DNA from: Solibacteraceae bacterium
GTDB lineage: Bacteria; Acidobacteriota; Terriglobia; Bryobacterales; Bryobacteraceae
Length of the DNA: 64,000 nucleotides
Direction: 5' to 3'
Assembly (NCBI GenBank): GCA_026984795.1
Contig: JALSRK010000031.1
Coordinates: 62,001-126,000 of the forward strand
Both the position numbers and the translations under genes were made by a program. Within the stretch, counting starts at the first letter, position 1. Every line of letters starts with the position of its first letter. The notes under the pieces were generated by a model. The model was given only the letters and a program-made list of their open reading frames with translations. It ran no database searches and was not told the origin of the DNA. Shown one piece after another: positions 37,356 to 47,496 of this stretch.

Positions 37356-39179
37356 CTAAGGTTGAGGCGCAAGCGGCGGACGGAACTCGATGGCGGTGAC
37401 GACGCCCCGGGTTGCAGTGGCTGGGTCGGTGTGTTCGGCGTATTCCACCCTCACCTCCCGGCTCGAGGGTCCGCAAGCGAATGGGAACGACACGGCGCCG
37501 GCGTGGCGCAACTCGACTTTCCGGGGATCGGCGACCAGCAGCGGGAGCCGTCCACCCGGGGTCTCGAGGATCAATCTCGCCTGTTTGCCCAGGCAATCGA
37601 TGCGGACGAGCCTGCCCGTGGCGGTCCGGTCGCCGCGGGGCGGAAACCAGGCTGCCGGCGTCTCGACCTCGGGACGCGCGCCGAGCGGCACCCAATCCGA
37701 AGGCTTTTCGACCAGCCGGATCGCCGCCTCCGCCATCTGCCGTTCTTGGGGCGTTCGCGCCGCCCGCAGCGCGTGCCGGGCCGCCCGGCGGGCTTCCTCC
37801 GCACGTCCCGAGCGGTGATAAGCCAGCGCCAAGGCGTGCCAGAAGCTCGACTGCCGGGGCAGCACCCGCACCGCCTGCTCGAAGGCCCTGGCCGCATCGG
37901 CGTGGCGCCCTTCGGCGACGGCCTCCAGCCCCAGCAGGAACCACGCTTCGGCATAACGGGGGTTCAATTGGACAGCTTTCTCCAACCGCTGCTGCACCTG
38001 TTCCCGCGGAGCTCCTGTCTCCTTCAATAACATGGCGTACTCGAGCCACACACGGGCGTCTTGGGAACCAAGCCGGATGGCCCGGTCGAAGTGCGCCTTG
38101 GCGGCGCCGTACTGCTTGCGGCTGAGAGCGAGCAGCGCGCGGGCCGTCTCCACCCTAGGGGAGTCCCGGCGGCGGTGGGCCAGACGGGCCAGTTCGCGCT
38201 CGGTGACCTCCCAAGCGCCGAGGGCGAGTTCCAGGCCGAGCAACGCGAGCCGAGCCTGATCCTCGCTCAACTTCTCAACGTGAACGTCGGCGGGGGCCGG
38301 GGGATCCCACGCGTACTCCACCGTTGGCCACGCTCCCCGCCGCACATACTGCGCCAAGGCGGCCAACGCCTGCGACAAGTCTTGTTGATACGCGCGGCGA
38401 AAGGCCTCGGCCGGGGCGACGCCTTCGGTGAGCATCTCAAACCAATGGGGCGTACGTTCCCGGTAAGGCGGCATGGCCAGGAGCATGTGGACGAGGGCCC
38501 AGCTCTGAGCGTAGAAGACGCCCGTGCGGTCGTCATCGGAATAGACGGGCGAGTCGTGGCCGACAGCTTCGAGCGTCCGGCTATCGAGCCACCGCTGGGT
38601 ACGCAGGACGCGCAGGTGGTTCGGAATCACACGGCCGGCGATGATGCGGTCTTTTTCCAGAACGACCGTCGAATAGAACTCAGCCAGTCCCTCCTCGAGC
38701 CACTGAGGCAAGCGGACCGAAGTGTGGTTCAGAACCACGTGCACGTACTCATGCGCCAGGATTCGCCGGCGTTCGGGGGAAGAGGCGTCGACGACGATGT
38801 AGTCGGCCTCGGGCGCACCTTGGAAGAAGCCCCGGGTACGGCGCGTAGGCCGATACACGGCAAACTGTTTACTGGAGCGGAACAGGAAGACCTTGACGGG
38901 TGGCGTGGCCGGTTGCGCTCCGGAACCGATGCCGGCAAACACCTGGCGGAGCTGTTCGAGCTGCCGCGCGGCGCTGAAGCCGGCTTGTCGGCCGCCGTCG
39001 GTGTAGATCTCGAAGTGGGCCGTATCGACCCGCACCCACTCCGCCGCCGCGGCGGGAAGGGCCAGCCAGGCGAGCAAGACAAGCGGAAAGCCCACCCGCC
39101 GCCAACGACCGCCCAGGGGGAACCTTCCGGCGCCGACGGGCGGCCTCTCGGGCAAGAGATTCCGGACCAAAGGCGCCAT
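37356..39179 (-). CDS. Exported TPR protein with HExxH metallopeptidase-like domain (DUF1570 type)
   Basis: 607 aa. A signal or anchor segment at about 30-46 is followed by a gluzincin-like domain (about 48-290): zinc motif H143-E-Y-V-H147 (AHEYVHVVLN) and the downstream third-ligand region LPQWLEEGLAEFY. From about 330 to 490 there are TPR repeats (ALLALSRKQYGAAKAHFDRA, NPRYAEAWFLLGLEAVAEGR). The last 90 residues are a small beta domain. Likely a periplasmic or surface protease or scaffold. It lies upstream of the nucleoside phosphorylase genes on the same strand with a 105-base gap, so a link to them is uncertain. Confidence 0.8.
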   Translation of the reverse strand: MAPLVRNLLPERPPVGAGRFPLGGRWRRVGFPLVLLAWLALPAAAAEWVRVDTAHFEIYTDGGRQAGFSAARQLEQLRQVFAGIGSGAQPATPPVKVFLFRSSKQFAVYRPTRRTRGFFQGAPEADYIVVDASSPERRRILAHEYVHVVLNHTSVRLPQWLEEGLAEFYSTVVLEKDRIIAGRVIPNHLRVLRTQRWLDSRTLEAVGHDSPVYSDDDRTGVFYAQSWALVHMLLAMPPYRERTPHWFEMLTEGVAPAEAFRRAYQQDLSQALAALAQYVRRGAWPTVEYAWDPPAPADVHVEKLSEDQARLALLGLELALGAWEVTERELARLAHRRRDSPRVETARALLALSRKQYGAAKAHFDRAIRLGSQDARVWLEYAMLLKETGAPREQVQQRLEKAVQLNPRYAEAWFLLGLEAVAEGRHADAARAFEQAVRVLPRQSSFWHALALAYHRSGRAEEARRAARHALRAARTPQERQMAEAAIRLVEKPSDWVPLGARPEVETPAAWFPPRGDRTATGRLVRIDCLGKQARLILETPGGRLPLLVADPRKVELRHAGAVSFPFACGPSSREVRVEYAEHTDPATATRGVVTAIEFRPPLAPQP

Positions 39180-39327
39180 AAGCCTTTCCTACAGGGTCCC
39201 CTGCCGGCATTGTACCCCGCGGGCGCGCGCTGCCGGCGCGCAACCACGGCGCCGCCGCGGTCTTGGGGTGACAACTTGCTGTAAATTCGTGCCTTAGCTA
39301 TGTTCGCCGCGGCGGCGGCGACGGCGC

Positions 39328-40134
39328 GTGATAATCTGTAGAGAAGTGTCGTCCCCGCTGAACGTTCACCTCGAGCAGTACGACGGGCCGCTCGATCTGT
39401 TGCTCGACCTGATCCGCAAACAGCAGATCGACATTCACGACATCCCGATCGCCAAGATCACGGCCCAGTACCTTGAGTACATGGAGCGGGCGGCGGAACT
39501 CAACATCGATCTGGGGGCCGAGTTCATCTACATGGCGGCCACGCTGATCCACATCAAGTCGCGCATGCTTCTGCCCCGGGATCCGGCGCTGGCGGAGATG
39601 GACGGCGAGGAAGAGGACCCGCGGACCGAGCTCGTCAACCGGCTCCTGGAGCATGAGAAGTTCCGGAACGCGGCCGAGATGCTGAAGCAGAAGCGGCTGC
39701 TCGAAGAAGCGTCCTGGTCGAATCCGGCGCTCGAGGAGTTCCTGGCGGACGATGACGGGCCGGGCCTGGCGGTGAGCCTCTTCGACCTGGTGAGAACGCT
39801 CCAGGCGGTGCTCGACCGCGCCAAGAACCGGCCGATGTACGAAGTGAAGCCGGACGACGTCAGCGTGCCGGACATGATGATGTACTTGCACGCGGTATTG
39901 CGGGCCAAGCCGCGGAACGAAACGATCCCGGTGGTCCGGCTGTTCGAGCAGCAAAAGAGCCGGCGGGCCATGATTTGCCTGTTCCTGGCGATCCTGGAAC
40001 TGGTGAAGCTGCAGACCGTGGCGGTGGTGCAGGAAGAAGCCTTCGGCGAAATCGTAGTTCGCAGAGGAAGACGGTTCGACGAAACGGCGGCCTCTGAACA
40101 GTTCCTGTCGGCGATCCAGGAGGATTACCAGTAA
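39328..40134 (+). CDS. scpA: Segregation and condensation protein A
   Basis: Kleisin subunit of the SMC-ScpAB condensin, 268 aa. N-terminal EQYDGPLDLLLDLIRKQQID and IPIAKITAQYLEYM are diagnostic; the C-terminal winged helix binds the SMC head (RRAMICLFLAILELVKLQ). The first GTG is at 39328; a second GTG at 39346, just before the conserved part and after AGAGAA, is equally possible. GATAATCT overlaps the first start and resembles a -10. scpB follows after 5 bases, so the pair is co-expressed. Confidence 0.93.
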   Translation: MIICREVSSPLNVHLEQYDGPLDLLLDLIRKQQIDIHDIPIAKITAQYLEYMERAAELNIDLGAEFIYMAATLIHIKSRMLLPRDPALAEMDGEEEDPRTELVNRLLEHEKFRNAAEMLKQKRLLEEASWSNPALEEFLADDDGPGLAVSLFDLVRTLQAVLDRAKNRPMYEVKPDDVSVPDMMMYLHAVLRAKPRNETIPVVRLFEQQKSRRAMICLFLAILELVKLQTVAVVQEEAFGEIVVRRGRRFDETAASEQFLSAIQEDYQ

Positions 40135-40139
40135 CGCGC

Positions 40140-41126
<987 letters not shown>

Positions 41127-41909
41127 ATGGCCGAAGAACGCCTCCAGAAGATCATCGCGCGGGCCGGACTGGCCAGCCGCCGGAAGGCCGAAGAGATGAT
41201 TCTCGAGGGCCGGGTGACAGTGAACGGCAAGGTGGTTACTGAGCTGGGGACGAAAGCCGACCCGGAGCGCGACCACATCAAAGTAGACGGCAAGCTGATC
41301 CGGTCCGGGACCGAGCTCGTCTACATCCTGCTCTACAAGCCGAAGGGGGTGATGACGACGGTCTCGGACCCTCAGGGCCGTCCCACCGTGATCGATCTGC
41401 TGGGCAAGAAGGTCAGACAGCGGGTCTACCCGGTGGGCCGGCTCGACTACCACAGCGAAGGCCTGCTGCTGCTCACCAACGACGGCCAACTCGCGGCGCA
41501 CCTGACGGCGCCCAAGAGCCATGTCGAGAAGGCCTACCACGTGAAGGTGAACGGCTATCTGACACCCGAGCAGGAAGAGAAGTTCCGCTCCGGCGTCCCC
41601 ATCCACGGCCGCAGGACGGCCCCGGCGGGACTGCGCCTGCTCAAGCGCGGCGCCAACCCCTGGTACGAGGTGACGCTCACCGAAGGGCGGACGCGGCAGA
41701 TCCGGCTCATGTTCCAACACTTCGGGCGGCTGGTGGAGAAGATCAAGCGGGTGCGCCTGGGTTTCCTGACGTTGGGGAAGCTGAAGCCCGGTGAGTTCCG
41801 CACGCTGACGCCCCGCGAAGTGGAACGGTTGCGCAGGCTGTTGCGCAAGAAAGACATGTCGGGCGGAGCCGGGACGAGGAGGTCTCGGGCGGTCCGCGCC
41901 AGGCGGTGA
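41127..41909 (+). CDS. rluB: 23S rRNA pseudouridine synthase, RluB/RsuA family
   Basis: 260 aa. An S4 RNA-binding domain (residues 2-60, LQKIIARAGLASRRKAEEMI) precedes the catalytic domain with D107 in GRLDYHSEGLLLLTNDG. Other marks: LYKPKGVMTT, KAYHVKVNGYL and EGRTRQIRLMF. The gene follows scpB with no spacer, the scpA-scpB-rluB order common in bacteria. It modifies a uridine in 23S rRNA; RluB versus RluE/F cannot be separated by sight, but the context favours RluB. Confidence 0.92.
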   Translation: MAEERLQKIIARAGLASRRKAEEMILEGRVTVNGKVVTELGTKADPERDHIKVDGKLIRSGTELVYILLYKPKGVMTTVSDPQGRPTVIDLLGKKVRQRVYPVGRLDYHSEGLLLLTNDGQLAAHLTAPKSHVEKAYHVKVNGYLTPEQEEKFRSGVPIHGRRTAPAGLRLLKRGANPWYEVTLTEGRTRQIRLMFQHFGRLVEKIKRVRLGFLTLGKLKPGEFRTLTPREVERLRRLLRKKDMSGGAGTRRSRAVRARR

Positions 41910-41957
41910 TCCCCGGGTGGAGTTCGCGTTTCAGTACAATGAAGTACGCCAGCCGAG

Positions 41958-42380
41958 ATGAGCCCTGAAATCGCCGAGCTTCTGCGGACGAGCAAGACGA
42001 TCGCCGTCGTCGGCCTCTCGAGTAAGCGGCACCGCCCCAGCTACGGGGTTACCGAATACATGCAGCGCCAAGGGTACCGGATCATCCCGGTGAACCCAGG
42101 CGAGAGCGAGGTGCTCGGCGAGAAGGCTTATCCCGATCTCGAATCGATCCCCGAGAAGGTGGATATCGTGAACATCTTCCGGCGGTCCGAGCACGTGCCG
42201 GAAATCGTGGAGGCGGCGATCCGGATCGGGGCGCGGGCGGTCTGGATGCAGGAGGGCGTCTTCCATCCCGAGGCGGCGCGGAGAGCCGAAGAGGCCGGCC
42301 TGTTCGTCATCCAGGACCGCTGCATTCTCAAGGAGCACCGGAAACTCACCTCCTCCGGCGCGGCCGAGGCTGCCGGCTGA
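41958..42380 (+). CDS. CoA-binding domain protein (YccU type)
   Basis: 140 aa Rossmann-fold protein of the CoA_binding_2 family. Features: KTIAVVGLSSKRHRPSYGV near residue 12, YRIIPVNPGE, VDIVNIFRRSEHVPEIV and GARAVWMQEGV followed by the conserved ...VIQDRCILKEH with the family Cys. The cellular role is unknown; it binds CoA-like ligands in vitro in relatives. TACAAT lies 17 nt before the ATG. Confidence 0.88.
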   Translation: MSPEIAELLRTSKTIAVVGLSSKRHRPSYGVTEYMQRQGYRIIPVNPGESEVLGEKAYPDLESIPEKVDIVNIFRRSEHVPEIVEAAIRIGARAVWMQEGVFHPEAARRAEEAGLFVIQDRCILKEHRKLTSSGAAEAAG

Positions 42381-42499
42381 GATCGCGGCAAGAAACGCCC
42401 TCCCAACGCGTATTGCTTATTGGACTTACGCCCGGAAAAGCGGCCATGGCGCTGCCGGGACCGCCGGATGTGGTAGTCTCGTTCGGCGAAGGAGGAACG

Positions 42500-42940
42500 A
42501 TGGAGGGTATTGCGGTTGCGTGGTGGATCTGGACGCTCGGAGGGATTCTGCTGCTGCTGGCCGAGTTCTTGACGCCGGGCGCTTTCTACCAGTTCTTCTT
42601 CGGACTGGGGGCGATAGCTGTAGGAGTGCTGGGCGCGCTCGGCCTCGAGCTCAGGTTGCCCCTCCAACTCGGCCTGTTCCTGGTTCTTTCGATCGGCAGC
42701 CTGGCGCTCCTGCGCAAGCCGCTGCGGATGCGGTTTGCGGGCGGTCCCGAGGAGCCCGTGGACCAGTTGATAGGAGAAACTGCGATAGCCCTGGGGGAGA
42801 TCGCCGCCGGAAGTGCGGGCCAGGTGGAGTTTCGGGGATCGGTATGGCAGGCGTGCAACGTGGGTGACACTCCCATCGGCAAGTCCGGGCGCTGCCGGAT
42901 CGTCGCGATCCACGGCTTGACTCTGGACGTCCGCGCGTAA
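42500..42940 (+). CDS. NfeD-like membrane protein
   Basis: 146 aa from the ATG at 42500, which has AAGGAGG 5-6 nt upstream. Two to three N-terminal membrane helices (about 5-72, WWIWTLGGILLLLAEFLTPG) are followed by a soluble OB-fold domain (LIGETAIALGEI, FRGSVWQACN, GRCRIVAIHGLTLDV). It precedes an SPFH protein gene by 48 bases; NfeD and SPFH proteins form membrane-quality or raft-like complexes. Confidence 0.9.
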   Translation: MEGIAVAWWIWTLGGILLLLAEFLTPGAFYQFFFGLGAIAVGVLGALGLELRLPLQLGLFLVLSIGSLALLRKPLRMRFAGGPEEPVDQLIGETAIALGEIAAGSAGQVEFRGSVWQACNVGDTPIGKSGRCRIVAIHGLTLDVRA

Positions 42941-42988
42941 TCGCGTCCCACCGGCTTTTCCGAGCAATACGCAGAAGGAGGAAAAGAA

Positions 42989-43930
42989 ATGGAGATTACG
43001 GGAAGTCTTGTTGTTCTCTTTGCCCTGATCCTGTTCGCGGTCATCGTGCTGGCCAAGACGGCGGTGGTGGTGCCGCAACAGAACGCCTACATTGTCGAGC
43101 GGCTCGGCAAATATTACGGTACGCTCAACGCGGGCTTCCACGTTCTGATGCCGTTTGTGGATGCAATCCGCTACCGGCTGTCGCTGAAGGAGCAGGCGAT
43201 CGACGTGCCCGAACAGATCTGCATCACCCGCGACAACGTCCAGGTGGCGGTGGACGGGGTGCTGTATCTGAAGGTAGTCAACCCGGAGCGGGCCGCATAT
43301 GGTATCGCCGACTACCGGTTCGCCATCAGCCAGCTTGCCCAGACGACCTTGCGCAGCGAGATCGGCAAGATCGACCTGGACAAGACCTTCGAGGAGCGCA
43401 CGAACATCAACATCGCGGTGGTGAGCGAGCTGGACAAGGCCTCGGAGCCTTGGGGCGTGAAAGTGCTGCGCTATGAGATCAAGAACATCACCCCGCCGCA
43501 GGACGTGCTGAACGCAATGGAGAAGCAGATGCGCGCCGAGCGCGAGAAGCGGGCCGCGATCCTGATGTCCGAGGGCGAGCGCGACGCGGCGATCAACCAG
43601 GCCGAGGGCGAGAAGCAGCGGGTGATCAAAGAGTCCGAGGCCAAGAAGATGCAGCAGATCAACGAGGCCGAGGGGCAGGGACAGGCGATCCTGACCATCG
43701 CCAGCGCCACGGCCGAGGGAATCCGGCGCGTGGGCGAGGCGATCCGCGCGCCCGGCGGACTGGAAGCCGTAAACCTGCGGGTGGCCGAACAGTACATCAA
43801 ACAGTTCGGCAACCTGGCCCGGGAGGCGAACACGCTGATCATCCCGGCGACGCTCAGCGACCCGGGCGGCTTCATCGCGGCGGCGATGAAAGTGATCCAG
43901 ACGGTACCGAAAACCGGAGCCGAGGCGTGA
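42989..43930 (+). CDS. SPFH/Band 7 (stomatin/QmcA-like) membrane protein
   Basis: 313 aa. An N-terminal membrane anchor (about 5-28) is followed by the SPFH domain (VVPQQNAYIVERLGKYYGTL, ADYRFAISQLAQTTLRSEIG) and a helical coiled coil at about 195-250 rich in Glu/Arg/Ala. The C-terminus holds GFIAAAMKVIQ. AAGGAGG is 8 nt before the ATG. It forms a two-gene unit with the NfeD gene; together they probably organise membrane domains or proteolysis. Confidence 0.93.
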   Translation: MEITGSLVVLFALILFAVIVLAKTAVVVPQQNAYIVERLGKYYGTLNAGFHVLMPFVDAIRYRLSLKEQAIDVPEQICITRDNVQVAVDGVLYLKVVNPERAAYGIADYRFAISQLAQTTLRSEIGKIDLDKTFEERTNINIAVVSELDKASEPWGVKVLRYEIKNITPPQDVLNAMEKQMRAEREKRAAILMSEGERDAAINQAEGEKQRVIKESEAKKMQQINEAEGQGQAILTIASATAEGIRRVGEAIRAPGGLEAVNLRVAEQYIKQFGNLAREANTLIIPATLSDPGGFIAAAMKVIQTVPKTGAEA

Positions 43931-43935
43931 CGCCG

Positions 43936-43951
43936 GCCGCCGGCGGGCGGC
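43936..43951. terminator. Hairpin between convergent SPFH and aspS genes
   Basis: GCCGCC, loop GGCG, GGCGGC, then ATTTT ten bases later on the plus strand. It lies between two convergent stops and may end the SPFH transcript. Confidence 0.4.
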
Positions 43952-43966
43952 GCCCCGGGATTTTGG

Positions 43967-45754
43967 CTAGCGGCGGAGCATGAGTCCCAGCTCCCGAAGC
44001 TGCCGCTCGGAAACCTCGCTCGGGGCCTCGCACATCAAATCGGTGGCCTTGGCGGTCTTGGGGAATGGGATGACCTCCCGGATCGAGTTCTCCCCCGCGA
44101 GGAGCATCACCAGCCGGTCCAAACCCAAGGCGATGCCGCCGTGAGGCGGGGCGCCGTACTCGAGAGCCCGCAGCAGGAAGCCGAAGCGGCGCTGCGCCTC
44201 CTCGGGGGTGAAGCCCAGGGCGGCGAAGACTTTCGACTGGACGTCGCGGCGGTGGATACGGATGGAGCCGGAGCCGAGTTCGACCCCGTTCATCACCAAG
44301 TCGTAGGACTTCGCCCGGCAGGCGGCCGGGTCGGTGACGAGCTTGTCCAAGTCGTCGTCGTGGACCGAGGTGAAGGGGTGATGGGCGGCCACCCAGCGCT
44401 CCTCGTCCTCGTCCCACTCGAACATGGGGAAATCGACCACCCACAGCAGTTCGAAGCGGGCGGGATCGAGCAGCTTGTGCCGCTCGTTATAGGTCTGCGC
44501 GGCATGGACGCGCAGGGTTCCGCACGCCTCGTAGACGGCCTGCTCGGGGCGCCACCTCCTCGGCTTGCCGGCCCAGGTGGCGAGCAGAAGCGCATCGTCC
44601 GGGCCGGCTTCGCAGCGCTCGCGGACGGCGCCGATCTCCGCCGGGTTCTTCTCGCCCAGCTTGCGGACGTTGTCGAACACCTTGAGGCCCAGGCTCTCGC
44701 CGAAGGCGCGCAGGTCGCCCCGCTGCTTGCCAGTAAGCTGGCCGACGGCGGGGATCTTGACGGCGACCATGGGCAGCCCGTCGCGGGTCAAGCCGGTAGG
44801 CTTCATCAGATCGGTGACATCGTAGAAGGGAGGGAAACGCAGGTCGGGCTTGTCGGTGCCGTAGTTGCGCATCGCCTCGGCGTAGCTCATACGGCGGAAA
44901 GGGGTCTGGACCTCGAAGCCGGCCACCTCGCAGGCGGCCTTCATCACCGGCTCGATGACCTCGAAGATCCGGTCCGGCTGGACGAAGGACATCTCGACGT
45001 CGAGCTGGGTGAACTCGGGCTGCCGGTCGGCGCGGAGATCCTCGTCGCGGAAGCAACGGACGAGCTGGAAGTAGCGTTCGTAGCCGGCGATCATGAGCAA
45101 CTGCTTGAACAACTGCGGCGACTGCGGCAGGGCGTAGAAGTGGCCGGGCTGCAAGCGGCTGGGGACGAGGTAGTCGCGGGCGCCTTCCGGGGTGGAACGC
45201 GTCAGGAACGGAGTCTCGATCTCGTGGAATCCCTGGGCGTACATGTTCTGCCGGATGGCGAAAGAGATCCTGGAACGCAGGATGACGTTGCGCTGCATCC
45301 GGGGCCGGCGGAGGTCGATGAAGCGGTATTTGAGCCGGACGTCCTCGCTGACCTCTACGCTGTCCTCCATAGGGAACGGCGGAGTCCGGGAGTCGTTGAG
45401 AATCCAGAGGCGATCGGCGTAGACCTCGATCTCGCCGGTGGGCATCTTCGGGTTGACTGTGTCCTCGCTGCGCTCGCGGACGACGCCCTCGACGGCGATG
45501 ACGTACTCAGGCCGCAAAAGCTCGGCTTTGCGGTGGACCTCGGCGTCCAGATCGGCCCGGAAGACCACCTGGGTCTCACCTTCGCGGTCCCGCAGGTGGA
45601 TGAAAATCACCCCGCCAAGGTCCCGCCGGCGGTGGACCCATCCCATGAGGACGGCGCGGTTGCCGGCGTCAGAGCGACGGAGTTCTCCGCAGTTGTGTGT
45701 CCGGCGCAAATCGCCGAGAAAGTCCAAGTTTACAGAAGATTCCTGTTCAGGCAT
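43967..45754 (-). CDS. aspS: Aspartyl-tRNA synthetase
   Basis: 595 aa class II synthetase of the bacterial type. The start is the ATG at 45754 (MPEQESSVNLDF), which overlaps the 3' end of hisS by 8 bases; the frame is open further up inside hisS. N-terminal anticodon-binding OB fold (LMGWVHRRRDLGGVIFI), motif 2 (RCFRDEDLRADRQPEFTQLD), the bacterial GAD insertion and motif 3 (GIALGLDRLVMLL). The Leu in RRRDLGG is the residue associated with discriminating AspRS, where non-discriminating enzymes usually have His. Confidence 0.96.
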   Translation of the reverse strand: MPEQESSVNLDFLGDLRRTHNCGELRRSDAGNRAVLMGWVHRRRDLGGVIFIHLRDREGETQVVFRADLDAEVHRKAELLRPEYVIAVEGVVRERSEDTVNPKMPTGEIEVYADRLWILNDSRTPPFPMEDSVEVSEDVRLKYRFIDLRRPRMQRNVILRSRISFAIRQNMYAQGFHEIETPFLTRSTPEGARDYLVPSRLQPGHFYALPQSPQLFKQLLMIAGYERYFQLVRCFRDEDLRADRQPEFTQLDVEMSFVQPDRIFEVIEPVMKAACEVAGFEVQTPFRRMSYAEAMRNYGTDKPDLRFPPFYDVTDLMKPTGLTRDGLPMVAVKIPAVGQLTGKQRGDLRAFGESLGLKVFDNVRKLGEKNPAEIGAVRERCEAGPDDALLLATWAGKPRRWRPEQAVYEACGTLRVHAAQTYNERHKLLDPARFELLWVVDFPMFEWDEDEERWVAAHHPFTSVHDDDLDKLVTDPAACRAKSYDLVMNGVELGSGSIRIHRRDVQSKVFAALGFTPEEAQRRFGFLLRALEYGAPPHGGIALGLDRLVMLLAGENSIREVIPFPKTAKATDLMCEAPSEVSERQLRELGLMLRR

Positions 45755-47006
45755 GGCTGGAAAACCGTTCAATGAGCTGCTCCCTGGTGAGTTCCGTCTG
45801 GGCGCCGGACTCCATTTCCTTGAGTATGTAACGGCCGGAGGCGATCTCGTGTTCACCGACGATGAGGGCGAAGCGGGCCCCGGACTTGTTGGCCAGATCC
45901 AGGAGCTTCTTGAGCCGACCGCCCACGCCGACTTCGACCGATGCCCCGGACCGGCGCAGCTCGGCGGCCAAGATCCCGGCGACTCTGACAGCCGCTTCGC
46001 CCACCGGAGCGATGAAGAGGTCGGGGGAAACCTGCACCCGGGTGCGGCCGGCCTCTTCGAGGACCATTACGAGGCGGTCTTCGCCGATCGAAAAGCCGAT
46101 CCCCGGGGCGGGCACTTTCGAGCCGAGCTGCTCGGCCAGGCCGTCGTAACGCCCTCCGCCCAAGACGGAGTTCTGCGCCCCAAGGGCGCCGTGCAGGATT
46201 TCGAAAGTCGTTCTCGTATAGTAGTCCAGGCCGCGGACCAGCCGCGGGGCGATCGTGTAGGAGACAGCGCGGTCATCGAGACAGGCGCGCACGGTGGAGA
46301 AATGTCCCCGGCAGGCAGGGCACAGATGATCGAGCAGGACGGGCAGCCGCTCGATGATCGGCTGATCGGCCGGAACCTTGCAGTCCAGAACCCGCAGCGG
46401 GTTGGTGACGGCCCGCCGGCGGCAGCTCTCGCACATGCGCGGAGCTACTGCCTGGAGCGCCTGGCGCAGAAGCTCGACGTAGCGCGGACGGCACTCCGGG
46501 CACCCGACGGAGTTCAAGAGCAGTTCGAGGTTGTCGAGCTCGAGGGCCCGAAGGATCTCGAGGACCATCTCGATCACTTCAGCGTCGATGTAGGGGGAGT
46601 CCGAACCGATGCACTCGGCGCCGATCTGGTAGAACTGGCGGAAGCGCCCCTTCTGCGGCCGTTCACGGCGGAACATGGGGCCCAGGTAGTAGAGCTTCTG
46701 CAGGCCGGGCCGCTGATCGAGCCGGTGCTCGATGTACGCGCGGATCACCGAAGCGGTGGCTTCCGGCCTCAGGGTGAGCGAGGCGCCGTCACGATCGGTG
46801 AAGGTGTACATCTCCTTGGTAACGATGTCGGTCTCCTCACCCACACCGCGGGTGAACAGCTCGGTGAACTCGAAGAGCGGGGTGCGGATCTCGTGGTAGT
46901 TGTAGCGCCGGAAGACGTCACGGGCGACGGCCTCGACGTGATTCCACAGAGCGGTGGCCGGCGGGAGGAGGTCCCGCGTCCCCTTGACGGTCTTGATTGG
47001 TTTCAC
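45747..47006 (-). CDS. hisS: Histidyl-tRNA synthetase
   Basis: 419 aa from a GTG at 47006 (KPIKTVKGTRDLLPP), the usual HisRS beginning and length; the open frame upstream has no family sequence. Motifs: LRPEATASVIRAYIEH, MFRRERPQKGRFRQFYQ (motif 2), RLVRGLDYYTRTTFEI (histidine-specific) and GGGRYDGL. A C-terminal anticodon-binding domain follows. GAGAG sits directly before the start, so the ribosome site is weak. It forms an operon with aspS. Confidence 0.95.
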   Translation of the reverse strand: MKPIKTVKGTRDLLPPATALWNHVEAVARDVFRRYNYHEIRTPLFEFTELFTRGVGEETDIVTKEMYTFTDRDGASLTLRPEATASVIRAYIEHRLDQRPGLQKLYYLGPMFRRERPQKGRFRQFYQIGAECIGSDSPYIDAEVIEMVLEILRALELDNLELLLNSVGCPECRPRYVELLRQALQAVAPRMCESCRRRAVTNPLRVLDCKVPADQPIIERLPVLLDHLCPACRGHFSTVRACLDDRAVSYTIAPRLVRGLDYYTRTTFEILHGALGAQNSVLGGGRYDGLAEQLGSKVPAPGIGFSIGEDRLVMVLEEAGRTRVQVSPDLFIAPVGEAAVRVAGILAAELRRSGASVEVGVGGRLKKLLDLANKSGARFALIVGEHEIASGRYILKEMESGAQTELTREQLIERFSSHA

Positions 47007-47496
47007 CTCTCGCAAAGCAGCAATGGAGCCAGCGCCTTCACGCCGCCGCCCGGCGAGCTTCCATCCGCCGGGCGGGAAGCGGTGCGGAAACGGGCGTCGG
47101 GCGGCGCGGAAACCAGCCGTCAATCGGTCTTGCGGCCGCGGCTGCCGGGGGCCCCTGGGGAGTCCGGCCGGCGCGGCGAGCTTCCGGCAAGAAACAGGTT
47201 CCGCACACCGGAGCGCTGAAGGCACAACATTGGGAGACGCCGGTGAGTTTCCATGCTATCACATGGCGCCACGAGCTTGAGGCCCCTGGCGCGGGGAGCG
47301 GCGGCGCAAGGCGCTGGGATGCTGCTTCAGGGGAGCGGCGCCCCGAGCGGGGACCGCCTCTCCAGGCCGCAAGGCTGCGATCCACCGCCAGCCCGGCGGT
47401 CTGGCGCCGAGGGAACCGGCTTGGTAGACTCGGTGACAGCAGGCGGGCGCAGGCCACTCGGGCACACGGCGTCCCGCCGCTGGAGCTCGATTCCTC
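47007..47496. other. Divergent intergenic region between hisS and pyrD
   Basis: 490 GC-rich bases. Frames on both strands are compositional shadows. I looked for a T-box leader before hisS and see none of its conserved bases. No RNA gene or clear promoter is visible. Confidence 0.5.

Noticed and set aside
47007-47496. Possible T-box or other leader RNA before hisS
   Set aside because: None of the conserved T-box bases are visible on the minus strand.
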